Shown here: positions 1 through 8,433 of the stretch, piece by piece
How the letters are laid out: each line of letters starts with the position of its first letter
Position numbering within the stretch: position 1 is the stretch's first letter
Program-made: the position numbers and the translations under genes
From: Lachnospiraceae bacterium Zagget3
GTDB lineage: Bacteria > Bacillota_A > Clostridia > Lachnospirales > Lachnospiraceae
Assembly: GCA_001941025.1 (NCBI GenBank)
Contig: MSHE01000032.1
Span: 385,044-449,043 of the forward strand
Length of the DNA: 64,000 nt
Direction: 5' to 3'
Notes under the pieces: generated by a model
Databases searched by the model: none
What the model saw: only the letters and a program-made list of their open reading frames with translations
What the model was told of the DNA's origin: nothing

Positions 1-1054
1 GTAATCCATAGGAAGCGACCACGCCGTCCACACAATCCGAATACTTGTTGTTGTGCGTGAGCACCGGCGCGTCCTCTTTTTCCCCGATATCCTCCAGTTC
101 CACCGCGGCCCCGTAGTCGGTCTCCATCTCCGCGGCCACGGACTCCGCGATATTCACGGGGATATAACCACTTAACGCAAACGTGTTTGCCGTATTCGGC
201 ACAGTCGCCAGGACATCATATTTTGCCGCGCGCAGACGGTAATAATCGGACACCAGCTTTAAATGTCCTCTGCAGGGAGCCATCTCCTTGATCTGCGCGG
301 TATAGTTCTCGATATCCGCCTCGTGCCGCGCGATCTCCGTGCGGTACTCTTCCTGCTCTTCGGCCGGCGTATGATGCGAGACCCAGTTCGATTTGGAGAA
401 TCCCATCTCACGAAGGGCTTCCTCGGCCGCCTCCGCGTCCGGATTCAATACGACCACGGAAATACAGACCATATCCGGGTCCGAAAAAAGGATCTGGACA
501 TCCGCCGCCCCGACCGGCGGCTCATGCGCCTCCAAAGCGGCCGTCACTGCTTCCTGCGTCGTCTCCTCCGGAAGCGTTCCGATCAGAGCCGTCGTCTCGC
601 GCGTCCCGGACGTATTCATCGGAACATCCAGATTTTCCCACGGAACAAGCGCCTCGACCTGGTTTTCCAGTTTCTGGATGGACGAGTGCGCGTCCGTGAT
701 CTTTTTATCCAGCTCGATGATCAGATCCGCCTCTTCTATGTACCGCTCCTGGTTTTCCACGGTCTCATTGTACTCCGCGCGCTCCACCAGGGGTTTCCCG
801 TCCAGCATGGACAAAAGCCCGCTCTCCTCCGGGACATAGTGGTTGAGGATCCCGATCGCCTGATCCGCGGTCGCCGCCCATTTGTCAAACGCGGACCGCT
901 GTGTGGAGACATCCTCACAGAACGTCCCCTCCAGTTCCTCCGGGGACTGGATATCGATCTGCATGCCCCCGAGCTCCTGCAGGCGCTCGAGGATCGCTTT
1001 CCGATTCTGCTTCATGGCAACCAGATTTAAGCGCTTCATCTGCACTATCGCCAT
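1..1054 (-). CDS. ntpI: V-type ATP synthase/ATPase subunit I (a subunit), 3' end beyond window
   Basis: Partial gene: the first 351 codons are visible and the reading frame is still open at base 1. Subunit I is the stator/membrane subunit of the V-type rotary ATPase; its N-terminal half is cytosolic and coiled-coil, and the C-terminal half forms the proton or sodium half-channel. Only the cytosolic arm is in the window. It begins MAIVQMKRLNLV, typical for the family, and has long charged helices plus the segment ALSGYIPVN near residue 300. The ATG at 1054 follows AAGGAGG at good spacing. It lies 100 bp downstream of the small coiled-coil subunit, the usual order at the front of clostridial V-ATPase operons. 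Identification is from recognised sequence pattern; the ion specificity cannot be read here. Confidence 0.88.
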   Translation of the reverse strand, partial: MAIVQMKRLNLVAMKQNRKAILERLQELGGMQIDIQSPEELEGTFCEDVSTQRSAFDKWAATADQAIGILNHYVPEESGLLSMLDGKPLVERAEYNETVENQERYIEEADLIIELDKKITDAHSSIQKLENQVEALVPWENLDVPMNTSGTRETTALIGTLPEETTQEAVTAALEAHEPPVGAADVQILFSDPDMVCISVVVLNPDAEAAEEALREMGFSKSNWVSHHTPAEEQEEYRTEIARHEADIENYTAQIKEMAPCRGHLKLVSDYYRLRAAKYDVLATVPNTANTFALSGYIPVNIAESVAAEMETDYGAAVELEDIGEKEDAPVLTHNNKYSDCVDGVVASYGL

Positions 1055-1154
1055 GGAACCTTCCTCCTTTTTCTTCCCTGACTCAAACTACCAATATTTT
1101 GATACAACGAATTGCCGCGTGCCGCGCACGCCCGCAATTTTGCTCTATGACTTA

Positions 1155-1463
1155 TCACACAAGGCCCGCGATGATCGCGTCCACTGCCTCATCGGTCCTG
1201 GACAGGGCCTGCTGCCGCTCGGCCTCGAGCTGCGCGTCGACGGAAGAAGCATAGTTCGCTTTCTCTTCCTCGCCGCTCTTCGTAGCATCCGCAACCGCGG
1301 TTTTGGCTGCTTCCTCTGCCTTGTTTTCGGCCTCTTTCCTGCGCTTTTTCGCGGCTTCGCGCGCCTCATCCTCGATCGCCGCCGCCTGCGCTTCGGCATC
1401 CCGGATGATGTCTGCCGCTTTCTGTTCCGCGTCCTGCACCTGTTTCATCGTATCCGATAACAA
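1155..1463 (-). CDS. ntpF: V-type ATPase subunit G/H-like coiled-coil protein
   Basis: A 102-residue protein that is almost all helix and very rich in Ala, Glu, Lys and Arg (for example AEAQAAAIEDEAREAAKKRR), as expected for a peripheral-stalk subunit that pairs with subunit E to hold the catalytic head against rotation. No signal peptide or membrane segment. It is the first gene of the V-ATPase operon, directly before subunit I. Length fits the family (about 100-110 residues). Low-complexity composition makes sequence similarity weak evidence by itself, so the call rests on composition plus position. Confidence 0.8.
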   Translation of the reverse strand: MLSDTMKQVQDAEQKAADIIRDAEAQAAAIEDEAREAAKKRRKEAENKAEEAAKTAVADATKSGEEEKANYASSVDAQLEAERQQALSRTDEAVDAIIAGLV

Positions 1464-1578
1464 AAAGCCCGCCTCCTAACATAAAAAAGATTGTACCGAT
1501 AAAAATACATCCTTAGATTACCTCTTTTATGCAAATTTTGCAAGAGGTTTTGTATTTTTATTGGTGCAATCTCTGTTT

Positions 1579-1642
1579 TAACCAGATTTTCAAGCCTGAA
1601 TTGTACTTCTATCTGTACAATTTTACTATAACCAGATTTTCA
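1579..1642. promoter_or_regulatory. nested direct and inverted repeats upstream of the V-ATPase operon
   Basis: The 213-bp AT-rich gap between mgsA and the V-ATPase operon holds two exact 14-bp direct repeats, TAACCAGATTTTCA, at 1579-1592 and 1629-1642 (start to start 50 bp). Between them is a perfect inverted repeat, AATTGTAC (1599-1606) and GTACAATT (1615-1622), separated by 8 bp. On the minus strand TTGAAA and TATAGT-like elements lie in the same stretch. The layout looks like a regulator binding region at the promoter of the operon. No regulator is identified. Confidence 0.5.
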
Positions 1643-1677
1643 CTCACTTACCAAGGGGTTATTGCCCGCATTTTTTG

Positions 1678-2073
1678 CTACTTGTACATCTCCCGCCAGT
1701 CGAGATCGCCGCGGTCCAGCGCGAGCACCAGCACCTCCGCCGTCGCGAGATTGGTCGCGAGCGGAATGTTGTGAATGTCGCACTGCCGCTGTATATTGGT
1801 AATCGACATGTCGCGGGAATTTGTCGTCATCGGGTCGGCGAGGAAGATCACCAGATCAATCCGGTTGCTCTCAATGTCCGCGGCGAGCTGCTGCACGCCG
1901 CCCAGATGCCCCGGCAGATATTTGTGGACGGAGAGGTTGGTCACCTCCTCGATGAGCCGTCCCGTCGTTCCCGTCGCGTACAGGGTATTTTTGCCCAGGA
2001 TCCCCCGATAGGCGATGCAAAAATTCTGCATTAGTTTTTTCTTTGACTCATGCGCGATCAGTCCGATATTCAT
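1678..2073 (-). CDS. mgsA: methylglyoxal synthase homologue with altered active-site residues
   Basis: 131 residues. The family converts dihydroxyacetone phosphate to methylglyoxal plus phosphate, a bypass of lower glycolysis. The fold signature is clear: YATGTTGRLIEE (phosphate-binding loop, residues 32-43), DLVIFLADP (73-81) and NIPLATNLATAEVL. However, aligned by eye to E. coli MgsA, catalytic Asp71 is Val60 (HLGGVQQ), His98 is Arg87 and Asp101 is Ser90; only the Asp91 equivalent (Asp80) remains. The protein may therefore be inactive, act on something else, or be a sensor. It follows the metallo-hydrolase gene by 10 bp, so the two are probably co-transcribed. Homology is confident; enzymatic activity is doubtful. 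Confidence 0.8.
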   Translation of the reverse strand: MNIGLIAHESKKKLMQNFCIAYRGILGKNTLYATGTTGRLIEEVTNLSVHKYLPGHLGGVQQLAADIESNRIDLVIFLADPMTTNSRDMSITNIQRQCDIHNIPLATNLATAEVLVLALDRGDLDWREMYK

Positions 2074-2083
2074 GCTGCCCTCC

Positions 2084-3679
2084 TCATCGCTCCCACTTGT
2101 CGGCGAGCGAATTGATTTCGTTTGTAAATTTTTTCAGATCCTTGTTGGCGCCGTCTTTGTTCTTTTTGATGACGGACAGCAGGCGCTCCCCGGCCGCGAC
2201 CAGCGCGTTGTACACCGTGGAGGCCTTCTTTGCCTTGCTCTTCTCCGCCTTTTTGCGGTCGCCCTCCGCCACGCAGGCATCCGCCGCGAGGTCCCAGACG
2301 TCGCCGCTGTAGGGCGCCACAGCCTCCACGCCGGTCACCTCGTGTAAGTGTTCCGCGAAGAGATCGGTCACGGTATCCTCGCCGTGTACGACAAAGACCC
2401 GCGCCGGAAGCGTCTTCATTCCCTGCACCCAGGCGGTCAGGTGATCGCGGTCCGCGTGCGCGCTGATCCCCGGGAGATTGACGATCTGCGCTTTCACCGT
2501 GATCGTCTCGCCAAAGAGCTTGACTTCCTTCGCCCCGTTTAAGAGATTGTTGCCCAGCGTGCCGGGCACCTGATAACCGACAAACACGACCGTGCTCTCG
2601 GGCCGCCAGAGATTGTACTTTAAGTGATGGCGGATCCGGCCGGCCTCGCACATGCCGGAGGCGGATATGATCACCTTCGGATTCGGGTCGAAGTTGATCG
2701 CCTTGGAGTCGTCGGTCGTGACCGAGGTCGTAAGGCCCTGGAACTGGATCGGATTGACGCCGGACTGGATCAGCTTCAGGCCCTCTTCATTAAAACACTC
2801 CGCGACGCTTTCGTTGTAGATGTTTGTCGCCTCGACGGAGAGCGGGCTGTCGACCACTGCCGGAAAGTTCGGAAACTCCGGCAGGAGGTTTTCCTGTTTG
2901 ATCCTGCGCAGGAAAAAGAGGATCTCCTGTGTCCGCCCGACGGAAAACGCCGGGATCACGACGTTGCCGCCGCGGGTGAACGTGGCGTTTAATATCTTCG
3001 CGAGTTCCACGGCAAAGTCCGGCGGCGTATCGTGGAGCCGGTCTCCGTAGGTCGACTCAATGATGAGGTAGTCCGCCGCATCCGGGATCTCCGGGTCACG
3101 GATGAGCGGCCGGTTCCCGTTGCCCAGGTCACCGGAAAAGATCAGTTTCTTCTCCTCTCCGTCCTCGGTGATCCAGACCTCGATAAACGAGGAGCCGAGG
3201 AGATGTCCCGCGTCGCGGAAGATCACGGTCAGGCCGTCGCAGACATTGACCACGTTTTCGTAAAAACAGGGCACAAAGAGCTCCAGCACGGCCTCCGCGT
3301 CCTTGACCGTATACATGGGCTCGACTGCCGGCTTGCCGGAGCGCTCCGCCTTGCGGTTCTGCCACTCGGCCTCAGACTCCTGGATGTGCGCGCTGTCCTT
3401 TAACATGATGGTACACAGGTTGGTCGTCGCGTTCGTCGCGAAGATCTGTCCGCGAAACCCCCGGACATACAGGAGGGGCAGCAGCCCCGAATGGTCGATG
3501 TGCGCGTGCGTCACAAACACGTAGTCGATCTCAGACGCGTTGACCGGGATGTCCTGGTTGATGTAGATGTCCGCGCCCTGCTCCATGCCGCAGTCGATCA
3601 GGATGTGCTTGTCGGCAAACTCCAGATAGTGGCAGCTGCCCGTCACCTCGTGAGCGGCTCCGATAAATTCCAGCTTCAT
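2084..3679 (-). CDS. MBL-fold beta-CASP metallo-hydrolase (CPSF73-type ribonuclease family)
   Basis: 531 residues. Metallo-beta-lactamase fold with beta-CASP insertion, the architecture of RNA-processing nucleases such as CPSF73. Visible motifs: HAHIDHSG (zinc ligands, about residue 60), DAGHLLGS, FSGDLGN, IIESTYGDR (beta-CASP motif A), ISASGMCEAGRIRHHL (motif B) and SAHADRDHL (C-terminal His). The last 65 residues are Lys-rich and helical, a tail outside the catalytic core that could bind nucleic acid. I start at ATG 3679, which has AGGAG 8 bases upstream; an in-frame GTG at 3688 overlaps that ribosome site and is less likely. Cytoplasmic. Substrate unknown; RNA is the family-based expectation. 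Confidence 0.88.
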   Translation of the reverse strand: MKLEFIGAAHEVTGSCHYLEFADKHILIDCGMEQGADIYINQDIPVNASEIDYVFVTHAHIDHSGLLPLLYVRGFRGQIFATNATTNLCTIMLKDSAHIQESEAEWQNRKAERSGKPAVEPMYTVKDAEAVLELFVPCFYENVVNVCDGLTVIFRDAGHLLGSSFIEVWITEDGEEKKLIFSGDLGNGNRPLIRDPEIPDAADYLIIESTYGDRLHDTPPDFAVELAKILNATFTRGGNVVIPAFSVGRTQEILFFLRRIKQENLLPEFPNFPAVVDSPLSVEATNIYNESVAECFNEEGLKLIQSGVNPIQFQGLTTSVTTDDSKAINFDPNPKVIISASGMCEAGRIRHHLKYNLWRPESTVVFVGYQVPGTLGNNLLNGAKEVKLFGETITVKAQIVNLPGISAHADRDHLTAWVQGMKTLPARVFVVHGEDTVTDLFAEHLHEVTGVEAVAPYSGDVWDLAADACVAEGDRKKAEKSKAKKASTVYNALVAAGERLLSVIKKNKDGANKDLKKFTNEINSLADKWER

Positions 3680-3706
3680 TCGTTTCACTCCTTACTTCTT
3701 AATTAG

Positions 3707-3850
3707 GGGGATGCCCGAAAAAACGAATTCGTCGCGGGACGCTCTCGCTCTGGATTCGCACGCAGCGGTACGTAAGAGGCTGCTACCGCACCCTCTAAGT
3801 ACCGGCGGCTCATACAGCCCGCTTGTGAATTGTTTTTTCCGGGCCTCCCC
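3707..3850. repeat. structured intergenic repeat, copy A
   Basis: A 144-bp imperfect palindrome filling the gap between the DUF815 gene and the beta-CASP gene. A second copy in opposite orientation lies at 21618-21756. Shared blocks include GGGACGCTCTCGCTCTGGAT continuing through CGCACGCAGCGGTAC, and AAGTACCGGCGGCTCATACA. Paired arms differ between copies but stay complementary: outer stem GGGGATGCCCG with CGGGCCTCCCC here; next stem GCGGG with CCCGC; central hairpin AGAGG-C-TGC, loop, GCA-C-CCTCT. This covariation indicates a selected fold, as RNA or as a cruciform. Not protein-coding: the one open frame across it is an accident of the palindrome. Confidence 0.85.
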
Positions 3851-3874
3851 ATCTACATAATGACTAGCGTTCAC

Positions 3875-5185
3875 TCACTCCGCCTCCTGACCAAGTAAGT
3901 AATATACATACTGCTGGGCCGTGCGGCCCGAGATGCCGCCGTGGGCGAGCTCCCACGCGTTGGCGCCGGCGGTAAGTTCCTCGTCGGAGAGGGTGAGTCC
4001 CGCGCGGCGCGCCAGGGCGATCACGATCTCGAAGTATTCTTTTTGGGACGGCTTCGCGTAGTTTATCGTCACGCCGAACCGGCCGGCCAGGGAGAGCTTC
4101 TCCTGCATCGTGTCCGAGCGGTGCAGGCCGCCGCCCACCTCCATGTCGTCGCGGTCGCTCCAGTTTTCCCGGATCAGGTGGCGCCGGTTGGACGTCGCGT
4201 AGATCAGGACATTGTCCGGCTTCGTCTCCACGCCGCCCTCGATGACGGCCTTTAAAAACTTATACTCGACCTCGAACTCCTCAAAGGAGAGGTCGTCCAT
4301 AAAGATGATAAACTTGTAGTTGCGGTTTTTGACCGCGGCGATGACATTCGAGAGATCCTGAAACTGGTACTTGTAGATCTCGATCATCCGCAGCCCCTCG
4401 TCGTAGAACTCGTTGACGACCGCCTTCACGCTCGTCGACTTGCCGGTGCCCGCGTCGCCGAAGAGCAGGACATTGTTCGCCTTTCTCCCCTCGACAAACG
4501 CCCGCGTGTTGTCGACCAGTTTTTTCTTCTGAATCTCGTACCCGATGAGGTCGGACAACAGGACCGGCTCCATGTTGTTGATCGGGAGAAACGTGAGGCC
4601 TCCCATGCCGGTGCCGGAAAAGCGAAACGCTTTGTTTAACCCGAACATGCCGACGCCGTAGTCGCGGTAAAAGCCCGTCACGGCATCGAAAAACCCCTGC
4701 GCGTCCGCCGCGCTCTCGAGCTCGTCGGAGAGCGTGCGCACTTTTTCACTGACGTTTTTGTTGTAGGAGAACTCTTTCTTCTCGATCGCGTGGTAGTCGG
4801 AGATCTGCGAGAAGCAGTCGATCCCGAGCGCTGCCTCGATCTTCGAGAAATCGTAATCGAAGATCGCTTTTACCGCCGCGAAATCGTTTAACGCGAAGTG
4901 GTTGACACTGCCGTCGTTCGCGCCGACTTTCTCGCAGGTTAAGGAAAACGGATTTTCGTTCGTGATCAGAAAGTAGGCGATGTAGTTGTGCCAGAGGTTC
5001 TTGTCAAAGCCGTAGTCCGTCGCGAGGATCAAAAGACGCTTCACCTGTGTGTAGACGCGGCGCGTCAAGTCCGCGCGCGTCGCGCTTCCCGCCTCCAGGG
5101 CGCGGAACAGCTCGCCGAACTGCACGAGCAGGCAGTCCTCGGCGTTGTCCCCATATAAGATTAGCTTCGCGATCTCGTGATACAT
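3875..5185 (-). CDS. DUF815-type P-loop ATPase
   Basis: 436 residues, cytoplasmic. A P-loop AAA-like ATPase of the DUF815 group, whose cellular role is not established. Walker A is [12 protein letters not shown] (about residues 245-256) and Walker B is [12 protein letters not shown]; the N-terminal 200 residues are helical and lack recognisable motifs. The C-terminal part ([15 protein letters not shown]) looks like an AAA lid. The frame runs open upstream to 5332, but only the ATG at 5185 has a ribosome site (AAGGAG, six to seven bases ahead), and the upstream codons coincide with the etfA terminator, so I use 5185. It stands alone between that terminator and repeat copy A. Confidence 0.82.
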   Translation of the reverse strand: MYHEIAKLILYGDNAEDCLLVQFGELFRALEAGSATRADLTRRVYTQVKRLLILATDYGFDKNLWHNYIAYFLITNENPFSLTCEKVGANDGSVNHFALNDFAAVKAIFDYDFSKIEAALGIDCFSQISDYHAIEKKEFSYNKNVSEKVRTLSDELESAADAQGFFDAVTGFYRDYGVGMFGLNKAFRFSGTGMGGLTFLPINNMEPVLLSDLIGYEIQKKKLVDNTRAFVEGRKANNVLLFGDAGTGKSTSVKAVVNEFYDEGLRMIEIYKYQFQDLSNVIAAVKNRNYKFIIFMDDLSFEEFEVEYKFLKAVIEGGVETKPDNVLIYATSNRRHLIRENWSDRDDMEVGGGLHRSDTMQEKLSLAGRFGVTINYAKPSQKEYFEIVIALARRAGLTLSDEELTAGANAWELAHGGISGRTAQQYVYYLLGQEAE

Positions 5186-5299
5186 GATGCGCTCCTTGTT
5201 TCCCACTGCCACACCTAACGCGTCCTGCCGCCGCAGGGCAGTTTTATTATACCACAACCACACGCGAACCGTCCCTCTATTTTTTTCCAAATATAACGC

Positions 5300-5338
5300 A
5301 AAAAAGGGCCCGGCAGCACCGAAATGCCGCAAGGCCCC
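5300..5338 (-). terminator. rho-independent terminator after etfA
   Basis: Downstream of etfA on the minus strand, GGGGCC...GGGCCC arms form a GC-rich hairpin with an inner GCGGCA/TGCTGC stem, followed by TTTTTT. It closes the hbd-bcd-etfB-etfA unit. Confidence 0.85.
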
Positions 5339-5368
5339 TTCTCTTAATCTGATTGCGCCGATGTATTT

Positions 5369-6430
5369 TTACTTCGCCGCGATCGCCTTCGCGATCTGCT
5401 CGGTAAGCATCGGAACGACTTTGTTTAAGTCGCCGACAATGCCGAAGTCCGCGACATCGAAGATCGGCGCGTCCTCATCCTTGTTGATCGCGATGATCAG
5501 GTCGCTCTCCTCCATGCCGGCCACGTGCTGGATGGCACCGGAGATGCCGATCGCGAAGTACACGTTCGGACGGACGGTCTTGCCTGTCTGGCCGACCTGC
5601 ATGTCTTTCGGCTTCCACCCGGCGTCAACGACCGCGCGGGAGCAGGACACGGTCCCACCAACCACTTCCGCCAGTTCTTCCAGGATCTTAAAGTTCTCCG
5701 GGGAGCCGACGCCGCGGCCGCCGGATACCAGCACTTTCGCGTCCTGGATATTAACGACGGTCGATACGTTCTTTACGATCTCAAGGACTTCCACATACTT
5801 GTCGTCCGGCGTGAAGCCCGGGTTGTAGTCGATCACTTCCGCTTTCGCGTTGGGGTTCGGCGTGTTCTTCTCCATCACGCCGGGCCGGACCGTCGACATC
5901 TGCGGACGGTTGTTCGGGCAGGCGATCGTCGCGATCGTGTTGCCGCCGAACGCCGGACGGGTCATCAGGAGCTGGCGATGCTTCTGCTCCTGTCCGTCCA
6001 CCGGCTCTAACGGGAAATCACCGATGTCGAGCTGCGTGCAATCCGCGGTAAGACCCGTCTGTACACGCGCCGAGACGCGGGGACCCAGGTCACGGCCGAT
6101 CGCCGTCGCGCCGACCAGCATGATCTCCGGCTTAAACTCGTTGATGACGGACGCGAGCGCGTGCGTGTAAGGCTCGGTGCGATACACCTCGAGCTCCGGA
6201 TCGTCCACGACGATGACTTTGTCCGCGCCGTAGGACGCCAGCTGGTCCGCCAGGTCCTTTACATTATGTCCGATCAGCACCGCCACGACCTGCTCATCCA
6301 GATCTTTCGCAAGATCCGTCGCTTTGCCGAGCAGTTCGAACGCGATCGAGCTGATCTCATTGTCCACTTGCTGAGCGAATACATATACGTCTTTGTACTG
6401 CTCAATTAAGGATTCATCCATTGCTGCCAT
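5369..6430 (-). CDS. etfA: electron transfer flavoprotein subunit alpha
   Basis: 353 residues. EtfA binds FAD and, with EtfB, passes electrons between NADH, ferredoxin and butyryl-CoA dehydrogenase; in clostridial Bcd/EtfAB complexes this is flavin-based electron bifurcation. The C-terminal FAD domain is clear: SGGRGVGSPENFKILEELA, CSRAVVDAGWKP, QTGKTVRPNVYFAIGISGA and INKDEDAPIFDVADFGIVGD. The N-terminal domain resembles EtfB in fold. Start ATG 6430 has AAAGGAG upstream. It lies 20 bp behind etfB and ends at a terminator, so it is the last gene of the operon. Whether the complex bifurcates is inferred from family and neighbours. Confidence 0.96.
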   Translation of the reverse strand: MAAMDESLIEQYKDVYVFAQQVDNEISSIAFELLGKATDLAKDLDEQVVAVLIGHNVKDLADQLASYGADKVIVVDDPELEVYRTEPYTHALASVINEFKPEIMLVGATAIGRDLGPRVSARVQTGLTADCTQLDIGDFPLEPVDGQEQKHRQLLMTRPAFGGNTIATIACPNNRPQMSTVRPGVMEKNTPNPNAKAEVIDYNPGFTPDDKYVEVLEIVKNVSTVVNIQDAKVLVSGGRGVGSPENFKILEELAEVVGGTVSCSRAVVDAGWKPKDMQVGQTGKTVRPNVYFAIGISGAIQHVAGMEESDLIIAINKDEDAPIFDVADFGIVGDLNKVVPMLTEQIAKAIAAK

Positions 6431-6450
6431 AATTCATTCTCTCCTTTCTC

Positions 6451-7239
6451 TTACAGTCCACAGACGTGTTTTTCTGTCATCTTGGTGATGAGGTACGGGA
6501 CCGCTTCCTCGATGTCGAGTTCGATCTTTTCACCGGCGCCTTTGCGCACCTTGTCGGATGCCTTCGCGATCTTGGTCGGAGAGCCGGAAAGACCGATATT
6601 GTCATCGCTCAAGGTCGGGCAGTCGTCCTTGCCCCATGTGGTAATCTCGGTATCCACCGCATCAAAGATGCCGCCCGGCGTCATGTAACGGGGCTGGCCC
6701 AGCTCGGAGAGACAGGTGATCAGGCACGGCATTTTCGCCTTTACCATGTGATAGCGGTCGTCATACTGCCGCTGTACGATCACGGAGTCTCCGTGCACCT
6801 CGATGCTCTGCGCGTAGGAGATGACCGGAATGTCCAGATGCTCGGAGATCTGCGGTCCCACCTGCGCGGTGTCGCCATCGATCGCCTGCCGTCCGGTAAT
6901 GATCAGGTCGTAGTCCAGATTGCGAAGGGCCGCCGCTACCGCGGAGGATGTCGCCCATGTATCGGAGCCGCCAAGCGCGCGGTCCGTAAGGAGGATGCCC
7001 TTATCAGCGCCCATGGCCATTGCCTCGTAGAGCACATCCGTCGCCTTCGGCAGACCCATGGTCAGAACGGTCACCTCGGCATCGTGCTCATCTTTTAACC
7101 GAAGCGCTGCCTCCACACCGGCCTTGTCGTCCGGATTCATGATGGCGAGCATAGCCGCGCGGTTTAACGTGCCGTCCGGATTGAACTGCACGCCGCCGGC
7201 CGTATCAGGTACCTGTTTGATACAAACAACTATCTTCAT
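6451..7239 (-). CDS. etfB: electron transfer flavoprotein subunit beta
   Basis: 262 residues, the partner of EtfA. It opens MKIVVCIKQVPDTAGG, the standard EtfB N-terminus, and carries MAMGADKGILLTDRALGGSDTWATS and IITGRQAIDGDTAQVGPQ, the nucleotide-binding segments. In bifurcating Etfs this subunit holds the second FAD, the site where NADH is oxidised. AGGAGG precedes ATG 7239. The gene sits 13 bp after bcd and 20 bp before etfA in one operon, which supports a role with butyryl-CoA dehydrogenase. Confidence 0.96.
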   Translation of the reverse strand: MKIVVCIKQVPDTAGGVQFNPDGTLNRAAMLAIMNPDDKAGVEAALRLKDEHDAEVTVLTMGLPKATDVLYEAMAMGADKGILLTDRALGGSDTWATSSAVAAALRNLDYDLIITGRQAIDGDTAQVGPQISEHLDIPVISYAQSIEVHGDSVIVQRQYDDRYHMVKAKMPCLITCLSELGQPRYMTPGGIFDAVDTEITTWGKDDCPTLSDDNIGLSGSPTKIAKASDKVRKGAGEKIELDIEEAVPYLITKMTEKHVCGL

Positions 7240-7252
7240 AGATTCATCCCTC

Positions 7253-8404
7253 CTATTTCAGCATATCCGCGGAGATGACCATGCGCTGTACCTCGCTGGT
7301 CCCCTCGTAGATTTCCGTGATCTTGGCATCGCGCATCATGCGCTCGATTTCATACTCTCTGATATAGCCGTACCCGCCGTGCAGCTGTACGCACTTCGTC
7401 GTCACTTCCATGGCGACCTCCGCCGCCATGAGCTTGGCCATCGCGGCCTCGACGCCGTAGGTCTTCTGCGTATCCTTCGCGACGGCCGCGCGGTAGACCA
7501 TGTACTGTGCCGCCTGCACCTTGGTCGCCATATCCGCCAGCACGAACTGGGTGTTCTGGAACTGCGCGATGCTGCGTCCGAACTGTTTCCGCTCTTTCAC
7601 GTAAGCAACGGTCGCTTCCAGCGCGCCTTCCGCGAGGCCGAGCGCCTGCGCGGCGATACCGATCCGGCCGCCGTCCAGCGTGTGCATCGCGATACCGAAG
7701 CCCTTGCCCTGCTGCCCGAGCATGGCATCCTTCGGGATGCGGCAGTCGGTAAAGATGAGCTCGTAGGTGGACGAACCGCGGATGCCCATCTTGTTCTCTT
7801 TCGTGCCGAACGTAAAGCCCGGGGTCCCTTTCTCCACGATGAACGCGGAGATCTCTTTCTGCATGCGGCCGCGCTTCTCGACTTTTCCGGTCACGGCGAT
7901 GAGAATGTAGACATCGGCTTCTTTTCCGTTCGTGATAAAGCACTTGGAACCGTTGATGACCCACTCGTCTCCGTCAAGGACCGCCTTGGTCTGCTGCCCC
8001 TGCGCGTCGGTGCCAGCGCCGGGCTCGGTTAAGCCAAACGCGCCGAGCTTGCGCCCGCTGGCGAGATCCGGAACGTACTTTTTAATCTGTTCCTCGGTGC
8101 CGTAGGTGAGGATCGGGTCGATGCACAGAGAAGTGTGCGCGGACACGATAACCGAAGTCGTGCCGCATTTCTTTGCCAGCTCCTCCACGCACATCGCGTA
8201 CGTCAACACATCGCAGCCCTGCCCCTCGTACTCTTTGGGGACCGGGATGCCCAGGAACCCGTACTTTGCCATCTTTTCCACGGTCTCACGCGGAAACCGC
8301 TCTTCCTCGTCCACTTCCTGAGCGATCGGCTTTACCTCGTTTTCCGCGAACTCCCGGAAAAGATTTCTGGCCATTTCATGTTTTTTGTCGATTGTGAAAT
8401 CCAT
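7253..8404 (-). CDS. bcd: acyl-CoA dehydrogenase, probably butyryl-CoA dehydrogenase
   Basis: 383 residues, cytoplasmic flavoenzyme reducing crotonyl-CoA to butyryl-CoA with electrons delivered through EtfAB. Family marks: FGLTEPGAGTDAQGQQT (FAD/substrate loop), GGRIGIAAQALGLAEGAL, QLHGGYGYIREYEIERMMRD, and the catalytic glutamate in IYEGTSEVQRMVIS near the C-terminus. Length is typical for short-chain acyl-CoA dehydrogenases. Start ATG 8404 has GGAGG nine bases ahead. Chain-length specificity is inferred from the hbd-bcd-etfBA order, not from the sequence itself. Confidence 0.94.
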   Translation of the reverse strand: MDFTIDKKHEMARNLFREFAENEVKPIAQEVDEEERFPRETVEKMAKYGFLGIPVPKEYEGQGCDVLTYAMCVEELAKKCGTTSVIVSAHTSLCIDPILTYGTEEQIKKYVPDLASGRKLGAFGLTEPGAGTDAQGQQTKAVLDGDEWVINGSKCFITNGKEADVYILIAVTGKVEKRGRMQKEISAFIVEKGTPGFTFGTKENKMGIRGSSTYELIFTDCRIPKDAMLGQQGKGFGIAMHTLDGGRIGIAAQALGLAEGALEATVAYVKERKQFGRSIAQFQNTQFVLADMATKVQAAQYMVYRAAVAKDTQKTYGVEAAMAKLMAAEVAMEVTTKCVQLHGGYGYIREYEIERMMRDAKITEIYEGTSEVQRMVISADMLK

Positions 8405-8433
8405 ATATGTTTTCCTCCAATACTAAGATTTCC

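Noticed and set aside
263..1030. Long plus-strand open frames across the V-ATPase subunit I region, and similar mirror frames elsewhere (for example 15926-18364 opposite carB)
   Set aside because: They are antisense shadows caused by high GC and codon bias; their products are Arg/His/Asp-rich and match no family, while the opposite strand encodes clear proteins.
3692..3874. A 60-codon minus-strand open frame across repeat copy A
   Set aside because: It lies in a palindromic non-coding element, lacks a ribosome site, and the frame is not kept in copy B.
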